Origin: Helopsaltes ochotensis
Taxonomy: Eukaryota > Chordata > Aves > Passeriformes > Locustellidae
Length of the DNA stretch: 64,000 nt
NCBI GenBank assembly: GCA_013400155.1
Contig: VXBM01000891.1
Location: forward strand, 158,387 to 222,386
Reading direction: 5' to 3'
The notes under the pieces were generated by a model. That model ran no database searches. It saw nothing but the letters and a program-made list of their open reading frames with translations, and was not told where the DNA came from. A program made the translations under genes and the position numbers. Shown here piece after piece: positions 10,728 to 23,263 of this stretch (positions are counted from its first letter, which is position 1; the number at the start of each line of letters is the position of its first letter).

Positions 10728-12993
10728 GTAGGTCATGCTCAGGAGGGGGCACGTGGGGAACTTGGTGTGTCGATCTTCACAGCAGTGCCCTTTGGTGGGA
10801 AGCCCTTTTCCTCCTGGTTTTGTTGGCCTTTTTTGCAAACACATCAGAAGTCCCTAGGTGCTTTGTTTGTCCTTGGAAATAATGCATTATTCCTCCTCAA
10901 GCAAGATGGTTCAAAAAATTGCTTATATCCCTTGTGTCCCAACCCACCTTTAACTCTTCCTGCTTCCTCAGAATGCCCAGTGCAGGTTCTTGGGGACTTG
11001 TGACACTGATGGTGACACCAGCACAAGGTGTGATGCTTTACAACCAACTTTCCTCCAGGCAAAGCCATGGAGCTGCTGCTTGTAAGGTGGCCAGAGGAGC
11101 ACTGCATAGTTAATTAGCATAAATAAGTAACGCTAAAGATGCCTTAGAGGCGTTTTTTTCTGCTTCTGTGTTTGTTCAGAGCTGGGGAAAAGTAAAGTAA
11201 TTATATGGAAAATACTGTCCTGTAAATTATCATTGCATCCCAGGCTGGGTCGTTTGTTCCTAATTAGAGTATTAAAAGGGTTCTGCACACACTTTAGTGT
11301 TACCCTTGAGATAATGTGGTGTTCAGTGAGTGAGATGTTGGGGGTAATTTACTTGATATTTAGTATCATGGATGTGTGAAAGCTGCCTGCTTCAACAATG
11401 CTGAGTTCTGTTAATGAAGTTCATGTTGTTTAATTACCCTCAAATATAATTGCAAGGTATTAATTCAATTCTGGTACAACCTTGACTCTGTGGTCAAAAA
11501 GGTATTGTAGCAATAAAATGTCCTAGAATTCTTGTAAAATGCACTTTTTCCTGCATCCCAAACCCTATCCAGCATTTCTAAGTACACTTACCTAACTGGA
11601 AACAATTTACTTCCAACAGATGTGTTTTATTACACAGAGGAGGGGGAAATTGTTTTTTCATTTTCCAGAAGGCAGTGCTCGCTGTCTGACCATGATAAAG
11701 ACTCAGAACTGCTTTGTCCTTATTTCAGAGAGGAGGGTAATTCATTGCACTAAAGAAAATGAGCTTCACGTTTCATTTTATTAATTGTGCAAAGCCTAAG
11801 CCCTTCTGGTAATGCACGATTTATGACTTTGTTGTTTAGGATGAAATTATTTTGTAAAAGGCACGGTGTCATGGCATACCCTAAGCTTTAGTCTGAGGCA
11901 TAACCAGGGTTGCTCTGGGGGAGAGTGCAGTTGTAGCTTGAGGAGGAGTGAAGTAGAGAATTCTTCTTCCTGTGGAAATCTGCTCTTTGTGAAAACTGAG
12001 AGCTCAAGGATAACCAGAGCAAGGCCAAGCCTTGGTGCCACCATCCAGGGCTCCATGTGAGCTGTCCTACCCTGTCCATGAAGACTAGCACAGCTGGATG
12101 GGTGTCGCTGCTTCCCTGTCCCCCACGGAGGGACATAGCTTTCCCTGGATAGTTACAAAAAGCTGCCATTCCTTGTGCAGATCTGTGAACTTGGGTGTTC
12201 GAATGCCAGTTTGGGGTATCACCATCCTGCTGACTGTCTTGGTTTGGAAAGACAGGTGTCTGCCAGGGAAAGCTGGGGCTTCCCTTGGAATGGAGAATGT
12301 AAACCCCTTCCCTCTGAATTATTATAAATTTGCAGCTGGGGGCTTTCAGGCAAGGATATGGGAATAGGAATAGCAGTTCTTTACTAGGAATTTTAAAAAT
12401 ACAAATATAGTAGTACAAAAAAACTCCAAACAAACAAAAATCCTAGAAACCCTGACAGCATCAGAATACAACTTGACCCCCTATTGGTCAGGATGTTAGA
12501 AGCAGTCCAAATAAATCTTCCTGGAGTGGCAGATGTGGTTCTGCTGGAGCAGAGATGATCCTGTAGAAGGGTCCAGTGGTGGCGAGACGGGTCTGGTCTT
12601 CCTCTCGGAATTCCGGTGGAAAAACCAGGCTGCACTGCTGGTCTGAGTCTCAGTTTTAATCCAGATAGGAATGCTTGGCACCTCCCACTGGGTGGAGCAT
12701 CTTCCAATGGGATGATGTAATTGTATCAGCCATGCAGTGAGCCTCAATGGCCCATTAACAGCAGATATCCCCTGGAGGGAGGATGGGTCCTGGAAGAGAT
12801 AAAGAGCACTGCCCCACCTGGTTTAACAGCTGGCCTATTAACAGAGTTACCTGCCCCCTCCCCCCGGAGTTATGAGATAAGGAAAAACATCTCTTCAACC
12901 CGTTTCAACAGATTGGGAATAGAATACATGCTTTTGGTTATATATTGTGTTGCAACTCAAGACACTGACTTTGCTTCTGGTCCCCCCTCCCAG
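10728..12993 (+). other. Intron 5
   Basis: 2266 bp. The 3' third is a solo LTR (12235-12910) that leaves only 83 bp of native intron before exon 6. The first 1.5 kb (10728-12234) is AT-rich in 11100-11860 with no recognised element. The remaining 83 bp contain a possible branch site (actgac near 12964) and a C-rich tract, so splicing signals appear complete. Confidence 0.82.
12235..12910. mobile_element. Solo LTR of an endogenous retrovirus (songbird-type)
   Basis: A 676-bp block begins TGTCTTGGTTTGGAAAGACA and ends TTTCAACA, so it has TG..CA ends as LTRs do. The internal order (TGAATTATTATAAATTTG, an AATGGGATGATGTAATT stretch, CCCCTGGAGGGAGGATG) matches an LTR I remember from songbird genomes. 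No gag, pol or env lies next to it. A clear target-site duplication was not seen (ctgac on the left, gattg on the right). The sense direction is uncertain; minus is slightly favoured because the minus strand is open over part of it. The family name is not assigned. Confidence 0.72.
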
Positions 12994-13259
12994 AGCGAGG
13001 ACGAGCACCTGAGCAACTTCTGCAGCCTGCTGGGCGTGGAGCACAGCCAGATGCAGCACTGGCTCTGTCACCGCAAGCTCGTCACCACGGCCGAGACCTA
13101 CGTGAAGAGCATGTCCCTGCACCAGGTGGTGAACGCCAGGAACGCCCTGGCCAAGCACATCTACGCCCAGCTCTTCAACTGGATCGTGCAGCACATCAAC
13201 AAAGCCCTGCACACCACGGTGAAGCAGCACTCCTTCATTGGCGTGCTCGACATCTATGG
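12994..13259 (+). CDS. MYO5B: MYO5B window exon 6: TEDS-site and switch II exon
   Basis: 266 nt, residues 201-288 plus two bases of Gly 289; the largest exon here. Contains LSNFCSLLGVEHSQM, CHRKLVTTAETYVKSM and NARNALAKHIYAQLF, then SFIGVLDIYG, the first half of switch II (286-289). The TEDS-rule position, 16 residues before the NALAK motif, is Glu 234; an acidic residue there is the constitutively active state in the myosin family. Acceptor cctcccag; the donor gg/gtaggc is weaker than its neighbours. Confidence 0.97.
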
Positions 13260-16200
13260 GTAGGCATCTCCTCAACTGCCCAGGCTGCTCGATGAGTCCT
13301 TTGCAGTTTGTCTTCCCCTTCTTGCAAAGCGCAGACTGCTTTGGCTGGTGGCAGGTGAATGGGAATGGGAGAAAGGAGCACAAAAATGTGCTGTGTGGTT
13401 TGCAGTTTTGATTCTCCTTCAGAGTGTGCAGCCCTTCAGCGCAAAGCGGTGCATGCGGGGGTCTGTGTGAGCACTGGGTTCTGGGATTTGTCTCCCGCTC
13501 CCTTCCTGTCTGGGGTTTCTGTCTCCTGTGCTGTTTAAAACAACCTTAAAGATGAGCTGGGGTAAAGGTGCTGCTGTGGAGACCAAAGTCTGCCTCATCT
13601 TGCTCTGGGGTTTGAGGACACTGCTTTGCTTCGCCCGTGAAGCTGCTGCTGCCGGGTCCTCGTGCAGTGAGAGATTTCAGAGGAGCTTGGGGAACAGTCC
13701 TGGGGATGTAAGGTGCAAAAAGCTCTTGCAAAGCTTGCAGCCTGCGTCCTCAGGGGCAATGAGCTGCTTTAAAATTGTTCTGGGCACCCCTCACTGCCTG
13801 GTTTGTCATCCTGGTGCTTGAGTGGTGGTAGAAGAGGGATGTGAGATTTGTCCGAGTTCATTTGAGCTGAAGTGCTGCAAAGAATCAGAAGATGGAAGAG
13901 AAAGGAAGGGTTTTTGTCAGTTGTGGGGTGGAAAAGGGAAGAGGTCTTGTGGGTTTGGGTTTTACCCTCCATTTTTTCAACACCATTTTTTTTTGTTGCG
14001 TGTCTCTGGGCAGCAAGGGCAAGAGGGAAGTCCCAGGTGCCTGGACAGGTCCATGCAGCAGGTTCATGCAAGACCAGAGTAGGTGGCACCTGGGACAGTG
14101 GAAGGTGTCCCTGCATGTGGGGACTGGATGGCCTTAAAAGGTCCCTTGCAACCCAAAACTGTTCTGGGGATTCTGTGGTTCTCAGTGGGACAGCAGTGGC
14201 CTCCTGCTCTCCCTTAACATAGTAAAGTGCTGAACTGCTCCTGGTTCGAGAGGAAGCTGGAATGCACAAGTTGCAGCTGCTCCAGGAACCGGTCCCTAAT
14301 CCAGGGCAGTGGCAGTGCTTGCTCGGTCCCAAATCCTGTGTCCTCTGAAGGCCTGTCAGCTCTAGGAGAACCACGAGTTCAGAATGGAATCCTGCCAAAG
14401 CAGCTATGGATCAGAGCAAAAAAGCAGCGTGACTTTAGGGCTGTAACACCTACACAATTGCTGGAACTGGGTCTTGTGTATAAACCCTCCCACGAGGTTT
14501 CTACAGCTGCTGGTGTTTGGGATGTTGGTTTTGATATCGGGTCAACCACAGCAGCAGAAAGGATGCCAGAAAGTGCTGGAGCACCAGTGCAGCCCCACTG
14601 GCTGCTGATCTCCATCGATAACTGCTGTCATATGGCAAGGTTTGCAGGGGCTCTGCTGTCAAGAATGATAACAATACAGTTCTGTTTGGTTTGGGGTTCA
14701 GTGGGATAGCTTGAGGTGACGAGGTGGCTCTCTCTGGTTTGCAGTTTCTGGGTTCTCCTGGGAAGATCTTAAATATGACACAGTCTGGTTCAAGGACTGT
14801 ATGAGACAGAGAAGCTGTTTCCCACCTCTGTCCCTACAAATGGAAATTTCTGCAGGCTGGAGTGTGGTAGATAAAGCTTTGAGTTGGGGCCCTGTGGGTG
14901 ATGGTGGGTCCATACAGAAAACTGGATGCTTGAGTTAGAGGATCAGACTTTCAGAATTCTGAATGAAAGGAGACTTGAGGATAAGGTTCATGAAAGATTA
15001 AGCTGGGCTTGAAAATCTGTTAGTGTGGAGGAAAAACCTCCTTCAGCCGCCGGTCCGTGCGTCACGTCCAGTGCGTGGGCCAGCAGATGCTTTCACAGCC
15101 CTGGTGACACCAGCAGGGTTTTTCCACAAGGACCTACAGGTCCTACTGGAGAGGCAGATTTGCAGGGCAAGGTGTCCATTTTCTCGGCTGAAATGCTTGT
15201 GGGAGTCTGGTGTCCTAAAATGACCATAAATCCCTTTTGTAAATGGGTATTGCTGTCTAAGTGCTGAGTAATTAACAATGAGGGGAATAGGGGTGATGAT
15301 GGCCTGACTCTGCTGAACTTTATAGTGGTTTGGTTCTCCTAACTCATGTGTTTTTTGAGTTTTTAATGCATTTTTCTAACGATCAGATTTTTTTTTTCCC
15401 CCAATGGGTGTTGTTTTTTCCTTTCCTTTGGGAGAGGGATTGAGCTGGAAAGGCAGGGAGCCTGCAGCCAGCTTCACAGCACATCCTGGACATCCTCAGA
15501 GTTTCTCTGTCCCAGTGCTCCTGGGAGGTCTGTCCCTATGGCTGGGATTTCTAGGGATGGGGTCCAAACAGAGGATGCAGAAGCTGTAGGGTTTTTCTTC
15601 CAGCTTTCTAATGCTCGACTTTGCATCCTTAATTCTCTGTCAGCACTGAGGTGAGAGGGTGCAGCATTGAAAGCCTTTCTGTATTTATTAGAATGGTGTT
15701 ATTTGCTGCAGCATCAGTACTGAGGTCAGCCAGAAGAGTGGATTCATGTGGCGCTCCTGGACGTGTGGGGACAGCTTGTTCCCCCTCTTGTTTGCCATGT
15801 GAAGTGTGAACACCCAGGCGACCAGCTGTGTGCTGGACTTATTCATGAAGTTTAAATATTTTAATACAAACCTTGGTGCTGCAGAGGAGGACTTAGGACA
15901 GACCAGCCACACAGCAGAAAAACCAAAATACAGCATTTTTCCCTTGAAAATCTACTTATAGCAGCTGTCCCCAGGCTGGATGTGCCTTCCAGGGAGCCAC
16001 AGCAGCGGGCTGGAATGGTGAATATGCTTACCTTTTCCACCAAGTAACAGTGCACTAAAATGAATACAGACCAAGCAGGCACTGCTTTGCTTTTCCCATC
16101 AGGATGTTGCCTCAGTGCAGTCACTCCGAGCAGGTAGGGCCTCCTGGGGAGCACACACGTAGGGCTGGCGACTAATCTGCTTTGTTAATTAGCAAATTGT

Positions 16201-18101
16201 GCTAGTAGAGTCCCTTAATTAACAACTTGGTGAGATCTCCCTTGGAGCTGGAGTTGTACAGCAGCTCTGCCCCCGGCTGGCGCTGGCTGGGAGGGTTGAT
16301 AAATCACGTCTGGGTGTCTCAGAAGGGGATAAGTTTCTACTCCGATTTCTTTTCCTCATGTACTCCTGCCCTCGTTGCCTGACACCTAGCTCACTGTGCC
16401 TCTCCATCTATGTTTTAATTAAATCTTCTCTTGCCCTGCTGCTGTGATCATGAGCCTGCAGAAGCTGGTATTCCAGAGTCCTGGGATGTCACATTCCCTG
16501 AGCTGCAAGAGCGAGAGGCCCCGATTCACTCAGCCACACAACCGGGATCGAGCACACTGGGAGCTCTCCAAGGACACATTAATCTCTGAGGGCCAGGCCA
16601 CCTTTTAGTGTAAACATTTGTTGTCCCAGGCACCAGGTTCTGCTGCACTGAGGACTGTAAAGCCCAGTTTCTGGGAAGGGAATGGATTAAGCATCCTCTG
16701 CGTGGCAGAGGTGGCACCAGCTGCGGGGGCAGTGCCGGGCAGGCAGAGGGAAGGCAGTCCCAGCTTTTCTCAAGGACTGTGGGGGTGATAAAAGCACAGA
16801 GCCAGCTCATTTCTCCCATTCCTCTTTTTCTCTTGCTGTTTGCCGTTGCATTTCCCCAGGGACGCTGGCATTTGTGTGGTGATGGCATTGTCACCTGGAA
16901 GTACCCGGGGAATAACTGCATCCCCTGGGTAACAGCAGGGCGGTCCGCAGAAAAGTGGCAGAAGTACTGATTATTTTGAGGAAGAGAGGTTGGAAAGAGA
17001 AAGCTTCATTTATTCAGTGTTTAAAGACTGTTCTGCCAGCTCCTACAGTGCCTATTACCCTAACAATTATTTAGTCACATATTTATCGTTGCAGCAGCTT
17101 ACTCATTGAACACAGGAAGCCTTCCCACTTCTCCCCTTGGTTTAATCCTTACAGTCATATGTCAAAGACTTTTTTTTTCCTCTTCCCCCTTCCAACTGTG
17201 CCTTAAAAATAGAAATATAAAACACATAATTCCCAGTGGTAGCTCAAAATACCCTCTTTGGGTTTTAAGAGCAAGCCTGGCTCCCTGTGCCCATCCCTGG
17301 ATATTGTGTGCTTCAGCCTCAGGGGCTCTGATGGCTCCCTGCTCCTTAACCTGTGGTTTGTCTTAGTAAAACTGCATATTTTTTGCTTCCTAATTGTGAC
17401 AAAGAAGCTATTTTGGGGCCTGTTTTGGAGCTGATCTGTGGCAGGGTAGGACAATATTTTGGTGTGGGGAGCTGTGGAAGTCCTGGTGAAGAGGTGGATC
17501 ACTGAGTCCAGCACCAAAGTCCCTCTAAGGTTCCTCTAAGGAACGTGGAGTTGGAAATCACCATTTTCCCCCTTTCTCCCTTCCAGAAGTTGCTTACTCA
17601 CGTGTGTCTAATTTTTGTGCTAACAGGGATGCAGTACAGAAGCTGTAATTACAAATTTAATACCTTCTTTTTCTGCTCTATTAAATTCCATTAAAAACGG
17701 CATGCTGGGTCTTTTAAGACAGCAGCTCCTGTTTCTTCACCACCTTTGCGGTGAATGTATTTGGACTTAATATTTCATAATATTTTTCCCCAGGAGAGGC
17801 AGTTACATTTCTTGTCTCAGACAGAGCTGATGGGCAGGAAGCTGCAGTCGTGCCAAATGCCTTATTCGTGTGTAACAGGAGAGACCTCCTGATTCCCTTG
17901 AGCTGTGTCAAGCAAAGATAGATGTTTTGAGGGGAAAAAAGTGTAGATCTGGGATAGGAGGAATGCAAGGGATGGTTGAGTAACCGGTGTTCCCCATCAC
18001 GCAGATGACACCGTGGCAGGAAAAATTTAAAAAAAGAAAAAAAGAAAAAAAGACTTCGAGATGAAGCAGCGCCTAATGCTGATTTATTCATTGCTTTTCA
18101 G
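13260..18101 (+). other. Intron 6
   Basis: 4842 bp. Holds a CR1 3' end at 14081-14182. No other gene, RNA or mobile element is convincing. The last 60 bases contain an A-rich run (18027-18055), unusual so close to an acceptor, followed by ttattcattgcttttcag. Confidence 0.8.
14081..14182 (+). mobile_element. CR1 LINE 3' end, sense orientation
   Basis: A short 3' fragment: CCTGGGACAGTGGAAGGTGT, a GGCCTTAAAAGGTCCCTTGC segment, then AACCCAAAACTGTTCTGGGG and the ATTCTGTGGTTCT end repeat. Confidence 0.8.
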
Positions 18102-18183
18102 GTTTGAAACTTTTGAAGTGAATAGCTTTGAACAGTTCTGTATCAACTACGCCAACGAAAAGCTCCAGCAGCAGTTCAACTCG
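18102..18183 (+). CDS. MYO5B: MYO5B window exon 7: switch II end and relay helix
   Basis: 82 nt: one base completes Gly 289, then FETFEVNSFEQFCINYANEK and LQQQFNS (290-316). This is the end of switch II (DIYGFE, split across exons 6 and 7) and the relay helix that passes the nucleotide state to the converter. Invariant residues are intact. Acceptor gcttttcag, donor tcg/gtaagg. Confidence 0.97.
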
Positions 18184-19739
18184 GTAAGGTCAGCTTGGAA
18201 ACATTCCATAAAACTGAGCAGAAAATGTAACAAGGCAGGATTGTTGTGTGTCTGGCTTCTGCTTAATGGCATTTACCTGCAGCCTGGACAGATCATGTGG
18301 ATCCTTGGGATGCCTCTCTCCCAGACATTTCACTGCACTGGTTCTAGATATTCCTATCAAGTTGGAAAATGTTGCTTAGTTGATGTATAAACTTGATCCT
18401 GGAAATGGGTTTGCATGTGGTTTGTGCAAAGGCTCACGTATTGCTCTGAATAATATGTAATGCTCTGAATAATATGTAATTTGCCTTTTTCTTGGTGCTG
18501 TTTCAATCCTAAAACATAACCTGGATGGTCTCATGCTGATTTCCAACGTGAATTAAATTAAGTTATGAGTGTGAAAACCTTCCCATTAAACATGGCTTAA
18601 ACCTGTGAGATGAAAATTTCGTATTAAATAACAGGATTGGAAACACTCCCCACTTTTCACTTGGACATGCCTCACAAAACCCAGAAATTTTCCTATTTTA
18701 TTAGAAACAAGCAGTTACCTTCACTGGAAATGGAGCCAGTAAGGAGTTGTGTTCTGCTTCGGTTGTAAGTAGGGAAAAAAATACTAATAATTTCAGGATA
18801 CAGGGGAAAACTTGTTAAATTTGAGCATTTAAGTACTGCAGATTAGTTTGGCCCTTTGAAACCATATCATATGCATGGACATGAACATTTGCAGTCTATC
18901 TAATGCATCAGATAGATCTCTGCTGCTAAAAATGAAAAGTAAATTATGGATTGTATTTGCACTATTCATATCTTACTTGGTATGTCTAACTATCACTTCT
19001 GAAGCTTATAAATTCAAACTCCAAGATGACATATTTGAAGAGATTTTAAAAAGCTGTCTTTGAAGGGGAAAAAAAAAAAGTGCATTTGAAAAATCATTTT
19101 TTAATATGCTTTAGAGTATCTCAGAAATAGCCAGAGACAATTTATCTGCTTGGGCAGAGGTCTCAGATACGTAAGCCAGGCGAAGATTTCTTTTTTTATT
19201 ATACATTTTTTTAAATAAGAATTTTCAGTTGAAGTGTCCCTGAGTCAGTCAGATGCTGCGGCTGATATCCCTTCTGGGATGATGGGTGCTCTTTGTGAAG
19301 CCCTGCTCGCAGATGGGGAACACGGGCTCTCAGCCCTGGCTGGGCTCCCAGCTTGTGAACCTGCTTCAGGTCACTGCTTTAATCAGCAGAGCAATGGAGC
19401 AGGGGAGGGTTTTTGTCAAGCCGAGAGATATATGTGTCATTGCCACCACAGTGTATGGCTTCCACCTCGACGCAGTGACAGCTTCAGTCGTTTTGCAGTG
19501 AAAGTCATTTCAAGCCTTATTTTTCCCCAAGCCGTGGTTTCCCAGCGTAATGGTTTTATTTTCCCTGTCAGGAGTGGGGCTGTGTGAATGGCAGAGCCCG
19601 TGCAGGCCGTACCTGGGGGCACCTGGAGCCTCTGTGGCTTCTGGATGTGCTCGTGGAATGCTGAACTCCAGCAGGGGCGAGGGGAAGGGGCTTTGCTCTG
19701 CTGGCCACACTCGGTGACTCTGCTTTCTCCCACTCCCAG
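18184..19739 (+). other. Intron 7
   Basis: 1556 bp, AT-rich in 18400-19230. Includes a perfect 19-bp tandem duplication (18442-18479). No gene or mobile element was recognised. Confidence 0.82.
18442..18479. repeat. Perfect 19-bp tandem duplication
   Basis: The unit TGCTCTGAATAATATGTAA occurs at 18442-18460 and again at 18461-18479 with no mismatch, which implies a recent local duplication. Confidence 0.95.
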
Positions 19740-19880
19740 CACGTGTTTAAGCTGGAACAAGAGGAGTACATGAAGGAGGGAATCCCTTGGACTCTCATAG
19801 ACTTCTACGACAACCAGCCCTGCATAGACCTGATAGAGGCGAAGCTTGGCATCCTGGACCTGCTGGATGAAGAGTGCAAG
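19740..19880 (+). CDS. MYO5B: MYO5B window exon 8: relay loop
   Basis: 141 nt, residues 317-363, phase 0 at both ends. Reads HVFKLEQEEYMKE, then IPWTLIDFYDNQPC and LIEAKLGILDLLDEECK, the relay loop and following strand of the motor. Gly 330 replaces the Gln found at the matching site in human Va and Vb (MKE-Q-IPW). Acceptor cactcccag, donor aag/gtaaag. Confidence 0.97.
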
Positions 19881-21447
19881 GTAAAGGGGAGCTCCCACCT
19901 TTTCACCGGTGTCCTTGTTTCTGTAAAAGATCAAATAGAGGGGCTTTAATCTGTGGTGTCTTGCAGGTGGGTAAACATTCCTTTCGTGTGTGTTGCTGCT
20001 GTGCTCAAGGCAAGGGTAGGCTCGAGTTGGCATTTGCTTTGGTTTGGAACGCTTCAGAGCCTCCTGGGCAGGTGTGTGCTCCAAACCCAGGTACCTGCAC
20101 TCACCATGTGCAGCCAGTGCTCGAGTGTCTGGCCTGGCTGTACTGAGGAACAGCCTGATGTCTTTGGCATTGCCCAGGAGCTGGAGCTCCTCTCAAGTCT
20201 TATTTTGTCTCAGGGGAAACCTGAGTCCTTTTTAAGGTAAAGCTCATTGCATTTAGCTTGTAGACTACGCAGCTGTCACGTTGGAGAGCAGTTTGCTCTC
20301 GTCTGCCCTCTCACACTGGCCAAAGTGAAATCTTTTTTGAAATTCGAGAAGAAAAGCCGGAGTGGCAAACCTTGATGACAATCCAAAAGAAAGGTTGGAC
20401 TCCTTGTTCACCCACTGTTCAGTCACGAATAATCAAATGTAGATAGGAACAAGGAATGTCAGAGGGCAGGTTTCCTTGGGAAGCTGGGATGCCTGTTGAG
20501 AAGCTCTTTGATGCTGGAGGTGTCCTGTTGGAAGGGGGTGTGGACTGCCTTCCTGCTGGGTGTGGCTGCCTTGAGGAGCCTCAGCCTGGTGTTGCTGTGG
20601 GGTGACCCAGGAAGGGTTTCCATTGAGACTTGGATGTATTCTGTGCCAGGAAATGTCTGACTCTGGGAGGGCTCCGAGTGGTTTTGAACAAAGGCAGGGA
20701 ACAGTGAGACAAAGTGTTGGGAGAGGTGAAGTAGAAGAGGGGCCCTCACCAGCATAGCCAAGGTGGTAAGAAGGACCCAAGGAATTGTTGTGTCTGTTGG
20801 ATCCATGAGCACAGGGCAGATCTGGTGTCTCAAGAACACAAGTGTCGTACTGTATCAGAGGGAAAGGGTTGGGATCCATTTTTTAGGCTAGTTTCCATGG
20901 ACAAGGACGTAGCCCCTTTGTTTGTCTGGAAGGGGGGTGACCTGTGAAGTGTTTGTGTCCTCCAGGTACCAGGGCTAGGGCTGTCCCAGCCTGCACAAGC
21001 CACCAGCTCAGCCCTGCTCTGGGCTACAGACACTCTGGCTACATCTTTGGGGTGAGCTGGAGTTGGGCTTTGCCCTGATCAGGTCTGCTCTCAGGAAATC
21101 TCCTTAGAAACGAGTACAAATTAGACTTAATCTGATGTCCTTAAAAATAGTCTCTCAGCCAGTGCTGGTTTGGAAAGAGGTCAGATAATATTTTCTTCAT
21201 ACTCAGCACCATTTTATCTGGCCTCTGTGCTGTTAAGCCAGTTAAATTTTGCAGGCACAAATTGTCTCCTGGGTGCTGTGAGGACCATAGAGGAAGTTCC
21301 CCTGGTGTTGGGAGTAACACTCTTGGCTCCTCTCTGGAGTACCTGGCCCTGGTGGTTGTTGGTGGCATTGCTGGTGGTGACATCGCAGCTCTCAGGTGCC
21401 AGCAGATCTACCTGGTGCTATTTTTTTCATGCATACTTAATTTTTGA

Positions 21448-21515
21448 CAAAAAACCCCCAAACAACAACAACAACAACAACAAAAAAACCCCATCCCAAA
21501 CCCACAAACTCACAA
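21448..21515. repeat. A/C-rich microsatellite with (AAC)n core
   Basis: An (AAC)7 run at 21461-21481 sits within a stretch made almost only of A and C on the + strand (caaaaaacccccaaac, then aaaaaaaccccatcccaaac). Confidence 0.9.
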
Positions 21516-22142
21516 GATCTATTCCCTCCCTCTTCTCATCAAATGCCAATTATCTGGGTGTTTACCTGTCAGTGGGGGATGCTATCATTAGTCACAGGCC
21601 CTTATTACCAGCCCCGTAATCGCCTCCTTTATAACAACCTGCAAGTGTTCCCCAGATTTATGAAAATTTCAGCAAAACCTGTCAACTGAAAGCAGCAGTT
21701 TTTGGATGAAAACCTTCACCCCCATGGCAGTGTTTCACCTCCTGGGGTGGGACCACAATAAGATAATTACATGCCACCTCGTTAGAACCTATGGCAGTGG
21801 ATAAAAACACTCCAGGACGTGGAACAGCGTCAGGGGAATATTTGGTACATAATGAAGCATTAGTGCAAATGCAGAGGGTTTGTCACTAATGTTCTTGCTT
21901 CTCAGTATGTTTTTTTTTTTTACTTAATCTTTAATGTGTGGTTGGGGAGGAGGTGGCTGGGTACGTGCTGAAGCAGTGTAGGTCATAGGAGGGACTTGTT
22001 GCTGTTTAGGGAAAAATTAACATAAAAATTGGCAGTGAAAGAGAGGACTCTTGAACTGGGATTGGAGTGTTAAGCACTAAACCTGTCTCATGAAAGTTAA
22101 TGAGTAAATGCCCTATTTCTTGAAACAGACTTTAGGATTTAG

Positions 22143-22440
22143 AATCATGTAATCATAGAATCACAGAATGGTTTGGTCTGGACCTTAAAGGTCATCCTGC
22201 TCCATCCCCTTCTCCACCCCTTCCACTGTCCCAGGCTGCTCCAAGCCCTGTCCAGCCTGGCCCTGGGCACTGCCAGGGATCCAGGGGCAGCCCCAGCTGC
22301 TCTGGGCACCCTGTGCCAGGGCCTGCCCACCCTCCCGGCCAGCAATTCCTGCCCAAGATCCCAGCTGGCCCTGCCCTCTGGCACTGGGAAGCCATTGCCC
22401 CTTGTCCTGTCACTATGTCTTTGTGAAAAATCCCTCTCCA
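22143..22440 (-). mobile_element. CR1 LINE 3' region, antisense
   Basis: Opens with the inverted CR1 tail (aatcatagaatcacagaatg) and continues with the GC-rich body seen at 3669-3978. The near identity of the two bodies suggests related, recent insertions. Ends near ccctctccaggag. Confidence 0.9.
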
Positions 22441-23263
22441 GGAGGGAGATGAGGGTTTTTTTAAACAGCTTTGAAATATGATTTGGAAGCTGTTGTAGAA
22501 TTATTAAGGTTGGAGGTGGCTTCTGAAGCGCATTTGGTCTTACCCTTATAATCTATCTGGACTGTGACCTGTGTTCCTCTGCTGAGAGATCCTGGAGTCC
22601 TTGAAGAGCCTTTCCCCTGTTTTCTGCACTGCAGTTTCCTGCATCTGAAGCTTTTAGGACCTCTTGGTTTTGCTCTGATGCCAGAGGAGCAGTGAGAGTT
22701 CACGTCCCCTGTTCAGAAAAGGCATGCCCCCTGTCCTGGCCAAGGCCACCACGGTGGTGGGACGCTGCCCTGCTGCAGCACAAACTGACGAGCCCAAAGA
22801 GGTGGGAGAGGGCAGAAGAGCATCCAGGAGAACCTCCCTTCTGGTGAGCTGTGAAGGGTGGGTGCCGTCACCGTGGGGCCAAGGGGGAAATAATCTGGGA
22901 AAGGAGTAGAGCCTGTCAGAAGAAATGAAGGATGGAGGCTGTCTTCTCTAAAGCTGGCTGTGGGAAGATTGCTTGGGTATCTGGAATAGATTTAGGGTAT
23001 GGTTGAGCTTGTGGAGGGGACAGCACTCTTTGGAAGAATTCGAACGCTTTGAATTCTGAGGAAACATGTGGAATGACTTGTGCTCTCTGAAGAGGAGCAG
23101 CCAGTTGGGATGGTAGGTTTTTTGAGAGTTTTAAGTTACCCTTAGAGGAAACAGAAAACCCTCAGAAATGCAGTCAAGCCTCTGTCAAAGCTGGGTGAGC
23201 TGTCCTGCTTTTCAGGCTGAAACTACATGCCATGTGGGCGTGCTGCCTGTCTTCCAGGCACTT

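Noticed and set aside
12393..12747. Minus-strand frames in the LTR as a retroviral gene
   Set aside because: They lie within a solo LTR and show no gag, protease, polymerase or envelope motif.
12895..13383. 162-codon minus-strand frame
   Set aside because: It is the shadow of MYO5B exon 6 on the other strand.
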